Shown here piece by piece: positions 1-12,060 of a DNA stretch of 64,000 bases. The notes under the pieces were generated by a model. That model was not told the origin of the DNA. It saw nothing but the letters and a program-made list of their open reading frames with translations, and did no database searches. Both the position numbers and the translations under genes were made by a program. The DNA lies in NCBI GenBank assembly GCA_948567375.1, contig OX419758.1, forward strand, positions 39,757,473 through 39,821,472. Reading direction: 5' to 3'. Every line of letters starts with the position of its first letter. The stretch's first letter is position 1. This DNA is from Lunularia cruciata (lineage: Eukaryota; Streptophyta; Marchantiopsida; Lunulariales; Lunulariaceae).

Positions 1-669
1 GATGATTTTAGTAATGAAAAATCAAAAGTATCAATTCATTCTTGAAATCCAATTCTCCACTACTCCCATAGACCATTATCCCTTATAAGGGTCAATATTG
101 CATGTCATCTTCATCCATAGTAACAATGAGGCCTCATTGTTGATTGAGGTTGGTACAAGCATGAGGGTCTCCATGTACTTTGGCCGTTGGTATTGGGTTT
201 TGGGATGACTTCCCTTTGTGCATTGCTTGATCATTCTTGAAGGTATGTACTTGACTTTGCAATGCCTCTATAGTCATCTTGATCTCCCAAAACTCATTCA
301 ACATCCCATGCATTCCTTGCATCAACTCCTACAACTATGGATCCATGATTCCTACACAAAGCAATTTCTCAATTGCTACTTCCTACTTCAACAGAGAGTT
401 AATATGATCACTTGAGAGGGGCATGGCATATTGGTACTACCATTGGAAATTTAGAGGCTATCACTCATTGATAATATTCCTCATTGAAATTGTGGACTAC
501 AAATTCTCTAAACATTACTTTTGATTCAACCACATAATGGATTTCTACTTGAGTGTTAAAAGGGAGAGTATTTGGTATATTCAGATCCATCACAATAGAA
601 TGTAGATTTTCAAGTGCCACTCTCTATCATAGATCACCATAGACAAAATCACCAAGTTTGGTGAATTCA

Positions 670-1407
670 TGTAATATTCCGTGGATAGTAGAGAAACATA
701 GAAGAGAAAACACAAGTTTCACACTCAAACTCCGATGCCCCAAAGGAGCACCTTAGCTTTATTATATAGCAAAGTAGAGACACTCAACATAAGCATAAGC
801 CTTGCATCATATACATGGATTTGTGACATGTCATTGATCTCCACCTCAGATTAGATGCATGCATGGGTGACATGTTGGATCTTGTCATTATTTGGTTGGT
901 CAAACTAGTGTTGATCAGAGAGACATTTTAGGGAATCTTCTTGTAAGAATCTCCAAATTATATGGATGAGGTACTGTTAGAAAGCTCTTGATGAGACAAA
1001 CAAGGGAGGAGGAAGGCCAACCTTCCTTCTTGTGGGGGGAATCTGCACATTTTTTAGGCCTAATTCATCTGTTTAGGCCCTCAAAATTGCCTCTAAATAT
1101 TTTTGGCATATTTTGATTTTGTCTTATTAGTAGAAGTACCCTTTTGGTGATACTTCTTTTTGATCTATTTACTTTATCATATATAACATCTTTCCAGATG
1201 TTAGAAAACTAAATTTCACCTTTAGATCATATGTCTAGCTATTGGTTCTAAGGTTTTCAAGTCTATTTTGGTTTCTACTCTATTAGTAGAAGTACTCTTT
1301 TGGTGATATATCTATCTGATCTATTTATTCCATCATCTATAACATCCTTCCAGATATAACCAAACTAAATTCACCTCTAGATCATATGTCTAGCTATTGG
1401 TGTTACA
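670..1407 (-). mobile_element. Solo LTR inserted inside a related LTR element
   Basis: This 738-bp copy starts TGTAAT and ends GTTACA. It is flanked by a perfect 5-bp target duplication ATTCA (665-669 and 1408-1412), so it arrived on its own and later lost its body by recombination between its two LTRs. It aligns with the LTR at 1693-2396 and the solo LTR at 38783-39515. Read on the minus strand it carries a TATA-like box (CTATATAATAAA, near 757-768), as expected for an LTR promoter. It landed in the internal region of another element of the same family. Confidence 0.85.
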
Positions 1408-1680
1408 ATTCATCACTATATCCATGAACTTTGCTCCAAAATAGAAACGAGATATACTCTTACTTGCTCACGTTAGATGTACATAATGTTGATATGGAAC
1501 GGATTCAAGAATGGGAAGCAAGGTGCCAGATATTGTCCTCTTGGATCCTTCATCCTATCCTCTCTCTAACCCACTCCTAATCTATCTACTGCACTAAGGT
1601 CTCTCTCGTCAAAATTACTCCATCTTAGTAGCTCAAGTTCTTCCAAGAGTGTGATCCACTCTCTTGGATAGAAACACCTG

Positions 1681-1692
1681 CTCTCATACCAT
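1681..1692 (-). promoter_or_regulatory. LTR-element primer-binding site (initiator Met tRNA type)
   Basis: The plus strand reads a close variant of GCTCTGATACCA immediately left of the LTR that starts at 1693. On the minus strand this is the TGGTATCAGAGC-type site usual in plant LTR elements. It fixes the orientation of the element. Confidence 0.65.
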
Positions 1693-2396
1693 TGTAATCT
1701 TTTTCAAATAAGAGACCTTAAGGGAAACAAAGGAGAAGAAACGCAAGCTTCACACTCAATATTGTGATGCCCCAAAGGAGCACCTTGACTTATTTTATAG
1801 CAAAGAGGATTCCCTCAAAGGAAGCTCCACCTTTGGATCAGTTACATGGATAGGTGACCTGATAGGGAGCTCTACCCTTAGATTAGTTGCATGCTTAGAT
1901 GACCTTTCGGTTCTGATCCTATCTGGTTGGTCAACCAAGCTTTGACTGAAGATAATATTTAGGGAATCTTATTGTAGGAATCTCAAAATCACATGGGTGA
2001 GGTACTATTGGAAAGCTCTTGATGAGACCACTAATATAGCATTGGCACATTTTCAAGGCCTAATTCATCCGTTTAAACCTCCAAAATTTGCTTTGAAGTT
2101 TTCAGACTAATTTGGCTCCTACCCTATTATTAAAAGTACTCCTTTGATGATACCTCTATTGGATCTACTTAGTCCATTGTCTATGAAATCCTTTCAAATG
2201 TTACCAAGCCAATTTTCACCTCCTGATAATATGTCTAGCTATTGGTATTACATTTTCAAGTTGTTTTTGGCTCCTCCTCTATTAGTAGAAGGAAAACCTC
2301 TATGTGATCTACCTAGCCCATCATACCTAACATCCATCCAGATATTACAAAGTCTATTTTCACCTTTAGGTAATATATCTAGCTATTAGTATTACA
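1693..2396 (-). repeat. 5' LTR of the left-edge element
   Basis: A 704-bp LTR starting TGTAATC and ending ATTACA. It is related along its length to the solo LTRs at 670-1407 and 38783-39515. The 5 bases on its two sides (ACCAT and CCCAC) do not match, and a primer site sits on its left. It is therefore the attached LTR of a larger element and not a solo copy. Confidence 0.75.
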
Positions 2397-3765
2397 CCCA
2401 CACCTCAAATCAACCTCAATTTTAGGAAATTTATGCAACATATCTACATACAATACACCTAATTATCAAATCTCCAGCAAACTTAATAGTGCTTTTGTGC
2501 AAGATTATTCAAGTCTCCAACTTATCAAGCAAAATTGAGCAACACAATCAAAGGTACTATCAATCCACCAAGCCTAGAGACACCACTAACACCCACTAAA
2601 TTCATGCACTCAATTTCCTCATTCATTTTTTTTAATAATCAATTGATCAAAAATCAAAACTTCAACTCAATTCATTATACACAATAAGCATTGATTACAG
2701 CATTGAGCCACATCCACTCTAACTTAGAGGAACCAAGTTGCACTTGTTAGCTTCAAATCACCACAACTAATAACTCAAAGGCTAAACATAGAGAAGGTGA
2801 GCTCTTTGGAGTGGCAATTTGAAGTATACCTCTTGAGGTGACTAGGGAGTCTAACCCAAATGGCACATTTGGTGATATTGACAATGCAAATGGTGGCTCT
2901 AATGATGCACTCAAGAACCCTAATTTAATATTTTGCTCCACTAAGTAGTACTTGAATAACTATAAATTTAATTATGACTATTCAGATTATCACCCCATTG
3001 TCTTCACTCCGGCACCACAAATGCAATGACAAAAGATTCCAAATTTTGCATGGAAGTTGCATTCTCACATTGACATAGTCTTCCTTCTCCTACCGCTCAT
3101 TACCAAGGAAATACATGCCTTGAACGTCATGTTGTTATTACCACACATCATAACCAGAAGACATTTTGTATCTTAAACTTAAAAACTAAATGTGCTCTAT
3201 TTATCCATAGATATTAATGGGCTGACGAATGTGTAACTAAAATCAATAACCTCTCCATAGTCAACAATATGGACGATACGCGATTCCAAAAAAACCATAG
3301 CTAATAGCAATTCTAATTCCCATTGGAAGTGATCCTACTTTTACATTTGGAGAAGTACACTCTTATTGGAAATGATCCTATTTTTACATTTGGAGAACTA
3401 ACACTAACCCTAAACACTTTCGAGATGACGAATGATCAATTCTACAAATAATCATACCAAATTGCCCTTTTACCTCACTAGAACTTCACTTCACCAGTAG
3501 GAAAGCTACGGCCACAGTTGGGAGCATGAGGAAGCAAGAATATATATAGCGGGATTAGCTGTTGATAGAACTGCTATTTGTTATGATTATCTCTAGAATT
3601 GACCTTTTATCTACGAGAACTTTTCCATAGAAACATCTCGTAGAAAATTCTCCAATTGGGTTGATTGGTGTACATTTCTGCACTTAGAGAGAATTGATGA
3701 TTGTGATATGTTTGCATGCTTTCTTCCCATGAAAATCTTGCTGTTCCTCTTCCTCCATTATGTGT
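2397..3765. other. AT-rich sequence without a recognisable gene
   Basis: All frames are short. A degenerate direct duplication of about 45 bp (near 3322-3405, shared core TTTTACATTTGGAGAA) is the only structure I see. Confidence 0.5.
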
Positions 3766-3905
3766 TGAGTTTCTCTGGATATACTACAAAGAGAAGAACC
3801 GAGCTTTCTGAAACTCGTGATTTCACTTCGTGTATCTTTTTCTGGATATATCACAAAGACAAGAACAGAGTTTTCTTAAACTCGGTATTTCACTTCTTGA
3901 ATCTT
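3766..3905. repeat. Tandem duplication, unit about 67 bp
   Basis: Two adjacent copies share a core of TTCTGGATATA, then CACAAAGA-AAGAAC and ATTTCACTTC, with about 15-20% difference. The duplication lies inside an open plus-strand stretch (3708-4169) that I do not believe is a gene. Confidence 0.6.
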
Positions 3906-4099
3906 TTTCTTAGGGCTTTCTCCACCATAAATTGTATCGATATAGTCATAACAATAGGGCTTGTTTTAGTTATAGGCTTTTTCAATTCCATAAGGAAATT
4001 TATGGGTAGAATTCCCATCATCATAAATTTGTTTAGGGTCACAATTATGAGGATCCATAAAAGTTTACCTTATGGACATTTCGTAAATTTTATTAAATT

Positions 4100-4335
4100 A
4101 TTAACTAGAATATTCTCTAGTGTATATATATTATTCACATATGTCTTTCCCCTAACATGCATCATATAGTTTATTTAATATATTCTATAATTCAATTCAT
4201 ACAATTTTATCAAAAGTTTAATTAGGATATCTTTTAGTACATGTGTATCATTTATATCTCTTTTTCCCCTAACATACATCAAATAATTCATTTAACATAT
4301 TCCACAATCCGATCCGTAATTTAATCAAGTAATTT
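4100..4335. repeat. Tandem duplication, unit about 116 bp
   Basis: The phrase CCCCTAACATGCATCA followed by a TTTATTTAATATATTC-like run near 4149 recurs, diverged, near 4265. Both sides carry related AT-rich sequence. No coding content. Confidence 0.5.
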
Positions 4336-4664
4336 TAAGACCGAAAACCTCCAAGAGGCTTTCCGTTGAGAACTGAAATCCCCAATGACCTGAATTCTGC
4401 GCTTTCCTTTCTATGATAATGTTGGAAAGGAACACATCATCTGCACAAACGTCTTCATTCGCACGTACATACACTTGATTACGATATCATTCGTACACTT
4501 ACCACCGTTTGTGATTAGCCCTTGTAAGAAACACTAGCTACGATGTTGAGAATTTCTTCTCAGCTTCTTGAATGACTATATCAAATTCAACAATACCAAA
4601 GTTATTATAATGATATCTTAGGTGGTGTAGGCAGATTCCTTTTACGGATACCTAGTCTCATTTT

Positions 4665-4850
4665 ACCCCTATAGGGATTTCACCCCATTTTACTTTTCTC
4701 ACCCTTGTACGGCTTGATGGCTCTTCCCATTCGTACTGTTTTCTACGTGGTCGCTCTTTCCCCATTTTACCCTATGTGACTATATCTTTTCCTTGAGCTT
4801 GATGGGTCTTCTCATCCTTCTCGTTATCCCACGAGGTTTCCTTCTTCTAG
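4665..4850 (-). repeat. Dispersed short repeat (hairpin family), two diverged units
   Basis: Read on the minus strand, this contains the family core (GCGACCACGTAGAAAA, then a GATGGGAAGA-like stretch and CAAGCCGTACAAGGG). A second, more diverged unit follows at about 4761-4845. The same family occurs at 14.2-14.7, 44.95-45.04 and 50.98-51.07 kb. Confidence 0.65.
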
Positions 4851-4889
4851 TTTCTAGTCACGGTAGTCATTGTGACCAGAAACTCTCTA

Positions 4890-7800
4890 AACCCTAAAAA
4901 CTCCAACATCTCGAGATTGGCTTAACACTTCAAATGTACCGATCCATTTTAAGGAGAACTTTGCAAGCAAAATAGTGTACTTCAGAACTCTGGCCTCAGT
5001 ATTGAGTGTCTGGGAAATAATATGTGATTATGGGATGAGTGCAATGGGCAAAGAAGAAACTATTTGTCAAAGGATAGAAGAGGATACTGAGCTTTTGAGC
5101 TCGCGAGCAATGGGCTGATCAGGACTGTGGCGCTTTTTATGAGACAGAGGCAAAGTTATTGTTTAGTTGATTCTATGGGTGTTGTCTTTGTAATGTGCAT
5201 TTTTGGGACAGGCAATCTTACAGGTTGCCAAGACATAATTCATTCCAATATGGGGCTTCAGAAATAGTTTTACTTAGCTCTGTATATTTTCATATAGATT
5301 AGTATGAAGTGCTGACTAAATCTGTACATGGTGCAGGCCGGAGGAAGAAAGTGTCCCACTAGGGAATTCCGGCCAAGTTCCTTATTATTAGTAAACTCCA
5401 TAAGAGGTGGTTCGTACAAAATAAGGGATATGGAGTTTCCTGTTGTCACACCATACCGCATTAATTACATATTAGGGTTAATAAAGTGTCTGGTTTAGAG
5501 TGAAGTTGGTCGGTGCCGGTTGCCACCTTGTGTAATGTGTTAATTTAAGATTAAATGGAATTTTGCACATCGCTGCTTGATGGTGCCCATTGGTTCTACA
5601 TCCAAATGTGAGCCTGCATTGTAATCAGGTTCTTGATCTCCCATTGCTAAATTTTTGTTGCACTTTTGGAGTAAAAGTCCTTGATCTTTAATTAATTTTG
5701 TGGTTGCCGCAAGGCAATGTGAATTAATTTCAAACTCACACTATCTCTCTTGCCACACTAATCAATGGAAATGAACTACCAAACCAATGCAAAACTACAA
5801 AACCCGCTAGTTTAGTTTACTAACAGGAACATTTGCACATAGAGAGTGAATTTGAATTCAAATAGTTGAGAGCAGCATTTTGGATTCGCCAAAAAATTTC
5901 ATAAATCCCACTCTAAGAACCATACACCAAAAAATGTGGCAACTCTCTCAAGAAGCCAAATCATCTCTTCGGACAATCATTTACTTGAATACGGTATTCC
6001 TAAACCTCCGTAATATAGCGCCTGATCTTTTAAAATGAATGCAACTTGAACGACATATACCGTAAAACAATTAATGGGGCATTTACTTATTAGCACTTCA
6101 TCTCCTTACATACAGAGTTCACTAAAAATATTTGCAATGTTTGCTATTTATCCCTTGGACATCCATCAAAACTATTTCTGAAACCCTTATTGTATGGAAT
6201 GTAACAATAAACTACGGAATGGAAATAGAAAAAGTAGTTGTGAACAAGATCGAATTCTTCAGTAGAACCAAAAAGAGTATCAGGAGGTAATTGAGAAGTT
6301 ATTATCGAGAAACCCGTATCGAGAAGGGTTTTCAAAGAACCCCGGCCCCATTCTGTTCACTCAAAGTCTCTTCATAGCAATGTTTATTGCTTGATATCTT
6401 GGTGACTGACGATGTAGCGACAGATGTAGTGAGAGATGGAGGTGACATGCATCATAATGTTTCATTCAAAGTTTGTCTATTAGATCTTATACCAGATCTT
6501 CAAAGCTAAAACTCAATCTTCACACAGTGATACATTGCATATGAGACTCTTTATATTTTACCCACAGGTAAGCATAACTCACCTGTAGTTTTCTTTCGGG
6601 AGAAACTAAAGCAATCTTGAAGTTGTTGGTGCTCAGATTACACGTAGTTAAAAGTGTTCATTGTGATGGCCGTTGGCTTCAGTAGATCAAATGCAATTGA
6701 GTCACATCCAACAGCTCTCAATCACAATAGCGTCCCAACAATTCTATCGTATCTGTTCACGGCTATGAGTTAAACGGTATGAGATGGGAATTTCCATGCA
6801 GTCAAGATCAAGGGCCCTGCAATCAATTCTAGATTTTAATTAGGTTTAATCATCTCAGTTTGCAACTAGGCAACTATAAAACTTCTTGTTTACTCAGCTT
6901 ACATTATTGTATTATAAACTTCGGGCGGTACGTTTGTTGGTGCTCTTTGTGATAGAGAATGATATACCAGAGAGATCTTGTGGGAATACCCAAACAGATG
7001 TCCATGATTTATTTTCAGAGTTAAATCCTGATTTGGTGTGTAAGGAACGTTTTGAAGCTATCCGCCTAAGAGCTAGCTCAAAACAATTTTCAGCAGTCCT
7101 GAAACTTTCTGGCATACCCAATCTTACTCAGAGCTAGCATTTGGGAAGTTTCCTATAGAGAAAGGATCCAGAGATGGACTTAGAAGTACCCGACCGAGAC
7201 TTGGCACGAACACTTAACGGGTATTCCAAGTTGGGTGAAAGACTTAAACAGTATGCAGTTTTGCTTGCGAGTCCTACTTGGCATCTATTTTCACAAACAG
7301 CTAGACAATGTTCTTGTAACTATTCACTGTATTGTGAAGGATTCCATGTCATGTAGAAGATCACATTCTTGAAACGCCCTAATATCATCGCACGTGTCAT
7401 TCATCCTGGTAAGTGTCATCATCGCGGGAACGAATGTTTGCGAATTTTATGAACGTTTTAAGTTAACGTGGGAACGAATATTTAGATTGAAAAATAAACT
7501 TCAATACTGCGGATGAATTTGGATCTCCATCTTCACATTCTATACAATAAGCGAAGAAAAACTCCTCATGGAGATCTCGCTCGTGGATACAAACTATCGG
7601 AGAATAGTGGATCTTGCCTTCAAGAAACCATATATCGCCTTAATTTGACTTCAAGGAGCAAGGAGCTAGAACCAGACTTCGATTGCTGCAAGATGACTCA
7701 AACAAGGTGGAGTCAGGCCACTGGTAGTTAAAGTCTTCCTCGCAACGATGTCTGCCTCGTTGCTATGGGAGGTAGGTTCAATCTCCACAAGAATTTGCTT

Positions 7801-8670
7801 CTTTGCCCTTTGATGGCCGCGTTGCACGGTTTCTCTGGTTTGCATTTATCGAATTGTTCTGCCTACATTCCCAGTGAGACTTTAGTAACAGTCTGCTTGT
7901 CTTCGAAGTCTTGTGCATGCCCGGGCCCAAACTTCGGCCTGGGCAGTACGCGGTCCGTTGCATGTGGGAAATGTCTGTTTCATAGATATACTAGGTCGAT
8001 CTAACACATTCACAAGAACATTGCTTGCCAACACCAAGTCACGCTGTCAGGTATGACAAACGTGTGAACAAGTTGACCATGTGGTACTGGTAAGTCTCTC
8101 TTGGGGTATCGTTAAATTTTGGTGAGAAATTTGGGGTACTGTAAAGTCCATCTCTTGAAAGGATCCTTATGGGACAGTAGAGCGGGAAGAAGACCTGTGA
8201 ATGCTTTGAGATATATATGGAAGTTGTTATTAGATGTGTAAGTCACTTCGCTTCAATGCCACAAATTACGCTATACTCTCTACATGTTATTGCTGAGACA
8301 AGTAGGATTTAATATGTAATTCCACCTTAGATCCAGAATTGGTGGACATGGAAATAGGTACACAGTACTCCATAATTTATTTCCGAGTGTAGCTCGACAC
8401 TCACCCACCCTTGCCTTTGAGATTTTGGGGACAAAGCCAATTTACTCGAGGATACGGAACACACCTGTTCTCCTTTTAGTAACGACGATTGAGCTGCAAC
8501 ATGAGAGAGTCCATTGGTTGATAAGAAGCTAAGCTAATTACTCTGAACTCGGAGTCGAACTTTAGAGTTAGGTGTCTAAATCTTATCTTAACATGTTCCA
8601 GATCTGACCTGGAGGAGAGAACTGACAAGGAGCTGGTACACAAGATGATATGATCTTGCATCTGAAGCCG
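4890..8670. other. Intergenic sequence without a recognisable gene
   Basis: The GC content rises between about 6.9 and 8.0 kb. Several frames of 60-83 codons are open there (for example 6886-7137 and 7765-8004, plus strand), but none resembles a known domain and none links to a neighbour through clear splice sites. It could hold decayed exons or a non-coding transcript; I cannot tell. Confidence 0.4.
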
Positions 8671-8769
8671 CTACCATCTTGGTGACTAGGAGCTATTGGT
8701 GCTCCTATTCACCAAAACCGTAAACCTGTGAATAGGAGCACCAATAGTTCTATTCACCAAGAGGGGTAG
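8671..8769. repeat. Long fold-back (inverted repeat, 42-nt arms)
   Basis: The left arm (8671-8712) and right arm (8728-8769) are inverted copies around a 15-nt loop. The inner 20 bp pair perfectly (CTATTGGTGCTCCTATTCAC with its complement). The outer 22 pair with a few mismatches and small bulges, ending in CTACC and GGTAG. The size and shape suit a miniature fold-back transposon or a small hairpin RNA precursor. No coding frame spans it. Confidence 0.8.
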
Positions 8770-8999
8770 CGAAGATGGCAATGAAGTTTGGTAAGATGCA
8801 GTATCTTCAAAACTCTTGTATCATTCCAAGACTCGCAACTCCCGTTCATTTGGATATTCATTTTTATGTGCGTCCCGTTAAAACTTTAGATGTAACCTTA
8901 GATTTGACAACATAGTTATATCATCCAAATTACCAGAGAAGTCCATTCGCAAACTGGTCATGTGCACCCTGGAGCAACTCGTCTCTTTGCAAGAACAAG

Positions 9000-11070
9000 G
9001 AGACCTTAGGTGTGTGAACCCAATTGCTGTTGGGGATGTTCTTTTTCATTTGGTTTCATGCACTATCTACTTACAGTTGTGGTAATCATTTTCTTCCTTC
9101 TTATCTTCCTATCAATTTGTTGTGGCTATTACGGGAAGATGCAAGACTGTTATTGCAGGCATTTGAGCATCCTTGGACATTCATCCAGATTGGTTGGTGG
9201 TCCAAGTTGGTGTTTCAAATGCTTTCAATACCATCTCTTATCTAATGTTATTCTGTGCTCTTTGCTCAACCACATATCAACTCCCCTCCTTGATCCCATT
9301 TTTCTATACTTTCTATGGTATCAAGATACCTCTATTGTATAGTCATTGTACCTCTACATGAGAGTTCTCATAGTTGACATCAATCGAGGGCACATGGAAG
9401 ATGATCCTTTGGGAGGTCCTCTCTTTGCCATAGCACATTACATGGCTTAACAATAGGTGGCAACAACTTTTCCATCTTGTATTTTGCCATCCATCTCAAA
9501 CGACACTCATATTGTGAGCCCTTTGGAGGACGTAGTTAGAGTAGTATTTGCATTCACACTCAACATAGAGGCCTTAGGTTTACAAGTTCAAACTTGTAAA
9601 TGCAAGGTTTGGAGCACATGCACAATCCTCATTCTCTTTGACTTCCTACCATGATTCCAATTCCTCATACATGGTTTGAGAGTTGGGCTCTCCTTTAGGA
9701 CGAGGATTTTTGTAATTTGTTCATATTAGACATCTTAGTACAAGCAATAACCCATGCTCACTTCCTTCCTTGGTTGGAGAATACCCAATTATTCCATTCT
9801 TATTAGGTGTTACCTCCCTAGAGCCTCATATTCGGCATGGAATTCCCACTTATAGAGGGACTACTGCCACATTTGTGGATGCTTGATAGTACTATCTGCC
9901 ATACTTTCTCCACTTTGTTACGGCCATGTATGCTCTCACATCTATTATATGAATGGTGTAGCAAATAGTTAGCTCTTCCCATAGTCATGGGCGGATGAGA
10001 CCTCATAGGATAAGAGACCACAACACCAACAACATATATTGGAGCGCGGGTTCTTGTGGCCCCTTGTTTAGCAAAAAAGATCTTACATGAGGGTTATCCT
10101 TTGTTGTTGGGACCTATCATGATAATGGATTTAAGCACTTATGCCTTCAAGCATATTTTCAATTAGCTTGCAACTTATTGCTAGGCCTTGCACACACTTC
10201 ACTCCTCATTTTAATTGATTGTATATCTTTAGACTCTAAGAATCTCCAAGTGGATCTCAATGAGCATATGCACAGTCACACACCTACTAGCATCCTCATT
10301 GATATGCCTCTACTTGATAAAGTTAGGATCCTTTCTTGCGGGGAGAACGCTCTAGAGCTTGGCTCTATGCTTCACCCTTGATTGATAACTTCCAATTTAC
10401 TTTTGAAAATTTTACCACCATACTATGAGTGAGGTTGAGTCTCCTACACCTAGCTCTCATAGGGATTCCAAACTAGTGTTCATGTGGTTTTCCATTTGAC
10501 ATGCAAGGGATATAATTTTTATGATGGGCAATAGGTAGAGAGCACACCAAAGTCCATGATGCAGTTTTTGATATAGTCACTTAGATCATACAAGCTACAC
10601 ATGCACAATTTTAGATTGAATGATGGTTGGATTTACCAAGGCCACCTATCTGTTGGGTGCAAGTGAGTATTATTACTTTCATAGATGGTTGTTGCACCTT
10701 GCATGACGATGGTGGCAAATCCTCTATGAGTCATTTGCACAAGTAGGCTTACAAGTGAGAGCAAAAACAACCATTTATTTTAGGGGCAAGGAGGACCACT
10801 ACACACCCAAGCTATCTTTGGATAACTTTGTCCCTCTAGTAATTGAGATTTTTGAGCGCTTACACCACCATTTTTACAATGTACTCAAGAATGCAACATG
10901 GAGTTCTTTGCAAAGGAGAGGGATGTTGGTTGTCTCTCCAACCATACTCACATCCTATTGCCAACAATAGTAATTTGACATCACGCTCAAGCTTTGGGTC
11001 TTCATCAATGAGCAACTATAGTAGGCACACTTAGCACAGATCAGGTCATCCTTCCCCATTTACCACACAA
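9000..11070 (+). mobile_element. Decayed LINE-like (non-LTR type) reverse transcriptase
   Basis: Pieces of one protein lie in order in several plus-strand frames. Near 9170-9360 is VQVGVSNAFNTIS followed by LIPFFYTFYG, which resembles the palm motif A region. Near 9390-9450 is DPLGGPLFAIAHY, a close match to the GDPLGGxLFALAH motif of these enzymes. Near 9470-9600 is FPSCILPSISNDTHIVSP, the catalytic motif, where NDTH replaces the usual DDTH. Near 9955-9990 is a QLALPIVMGG-like patch. At 10755-10970 is FVPLVIEIFERLHHHF, typical of the C-terminal part. Frame changes and stops between the pieces show it is dead. The lineage belongs to a large group of plant reverse transcriptases that I cannot name exactly; I see no endonuclease domain or poly-A tail. 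Confidence 0.65.
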
Positions 11071-11589
11071 TTCAAGAATAGACTTTCTTCTCCTCAGGTT
11101 TTTAGCTGATTGTTGTTGGCATTTTTTTAATTATTATTGGTGTGACTTTGATTCCCATTGCAATCAATATGGCAGTACTTTTAAGTCCGAGTTTCCAGAT
11201 TTGGTCCACTCAATTAACTTCTAGAAACAAGAGTAGATCTGAGACAGATTCCTTGCTTTTCCCATCAATACCTCAGTTTTGACTTCAGCAAAAACTATTA
11301 AAAAGAATCAAGTAACTTGGATAAAGTTATTTCCCTATGTGTCATTTCTCAAATCCTTGGTGTGTGTGATTTCTTATCCATCAACTACACTTTTCTTTAC
11401 CGCCTTCTCTCTTGATCGGGAGTCTACCAACTAAACCTTTGATACCTTTGGATCCTACCTCTATAATTCTTTTTCCATTTGGGATTGCTGGCCTTGTGCT
11501 CTTTTTTCCTTTTGCACTTGTTTGTGCTTTGTACTCCTTTCCCCTTTCCTTTGAGTACTATCTACACTTTATTAAAAAAATTTGAAATT

Positions 11590-12060
11590 CTATATCTATC
11601 ACCAAAATTAGCTCATTGGTTAGGTGAATGTTTGCCAGAGATTTTGAACACTCTTACTTTGTTGGGCATGCCACCTCATTGGTTGGCTCTAAAAATGGAT
11701 ATTCTGAGCATCTTACTCCACAATCTAGATGCATCAACTAGCATGTATAATAGCACATGTATGGTTATAGTCCATCTTGGCCAAAGGCTAATTTTCAAAC
11801 AGATTTTGGTGGTGAGAAACTGAATATTCCTAGAATTGTGACCCTTTCACAAGAGATCCATTTCCCTTTTACCCTATTGTGTGGGCAATTCCCAATTCAA
11901 CTTGCTTTTGCTTTGCATATCAACAAAGCACAAGCAAACAATGGAGATGATCGGTGTACAACTTCCCAAACTTATTTTCACCCATGGTCAGCTTTACGAT
12001 GCATTGTCCCAAAGTACACACCTTGCTGATGTCTTTGTCCACTGCATGAATGGATAATCT
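11590..12060 (+). mobile_element. Decayed Helitron helicase (PIF1-like), C-terminal part
   Basis: One plus-strand frame gives GMPPHWLALKMDILSILLHNLD (residues split over about 11665-11735) and then VIVHLGQRLIF. The next frame gives NIPRIVTLSQEIHFPF, then QFPIQLAFALHINKAQ (about 11880-11935). A third frame gives FTHGQLYDALSQS (about 11975-12015). This series matches the end of Rep-helicase proteins of Helitrons: L-PPH-L-LK, IPRI, QFP-RLAFA-TINK-QGQ and SHGQLYVALSR. The last step needs two frame changes, so the copy is a fossil. The Rep nuclease half and the CTRR end were not found. A host PIF1 helicase is less likely because the IPRI/QFP spacing is of the Helitron type. Confidence 0.7.

Larger units (their letters stand above)
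1..2396 (-). mobile_element. 5' part of an LTR retrotransposon, continuing past the window edge
   Basis: The right end is a complete LTR (1693-2396). Directly to its left is a primer-binding site in minus-strand orientation, so the body runs leftward out of the window. The body is interrupted by a solo LTR at 670-1407. A minus-strand open stretch at 134-325 lies where gag should begin and may be a gag remnant, but it shows no diagnostic motif. The primer site resembles the initiator-methionine tRNA type used by most plant Ty3 and Copia elements, so the superfamily is not settled from what is visible. The element is broken and old. Confidence 0.65.

Noticed and set aside
670-2396. A single short two-LTR element (TRIM-like)
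   Set aside because: The left LTR has its own perfect target duplication ATTCA and is therefore a solo LTR, while the flanks of the right LTR do not match.
3708-4169. 153-codon open frame on the plus strand
   Set aside because: Phenylalanine-, isoleucine- and leucine-rich translation of AT-rich DNA. It spans two tandem DNA duplications and matches no domain.
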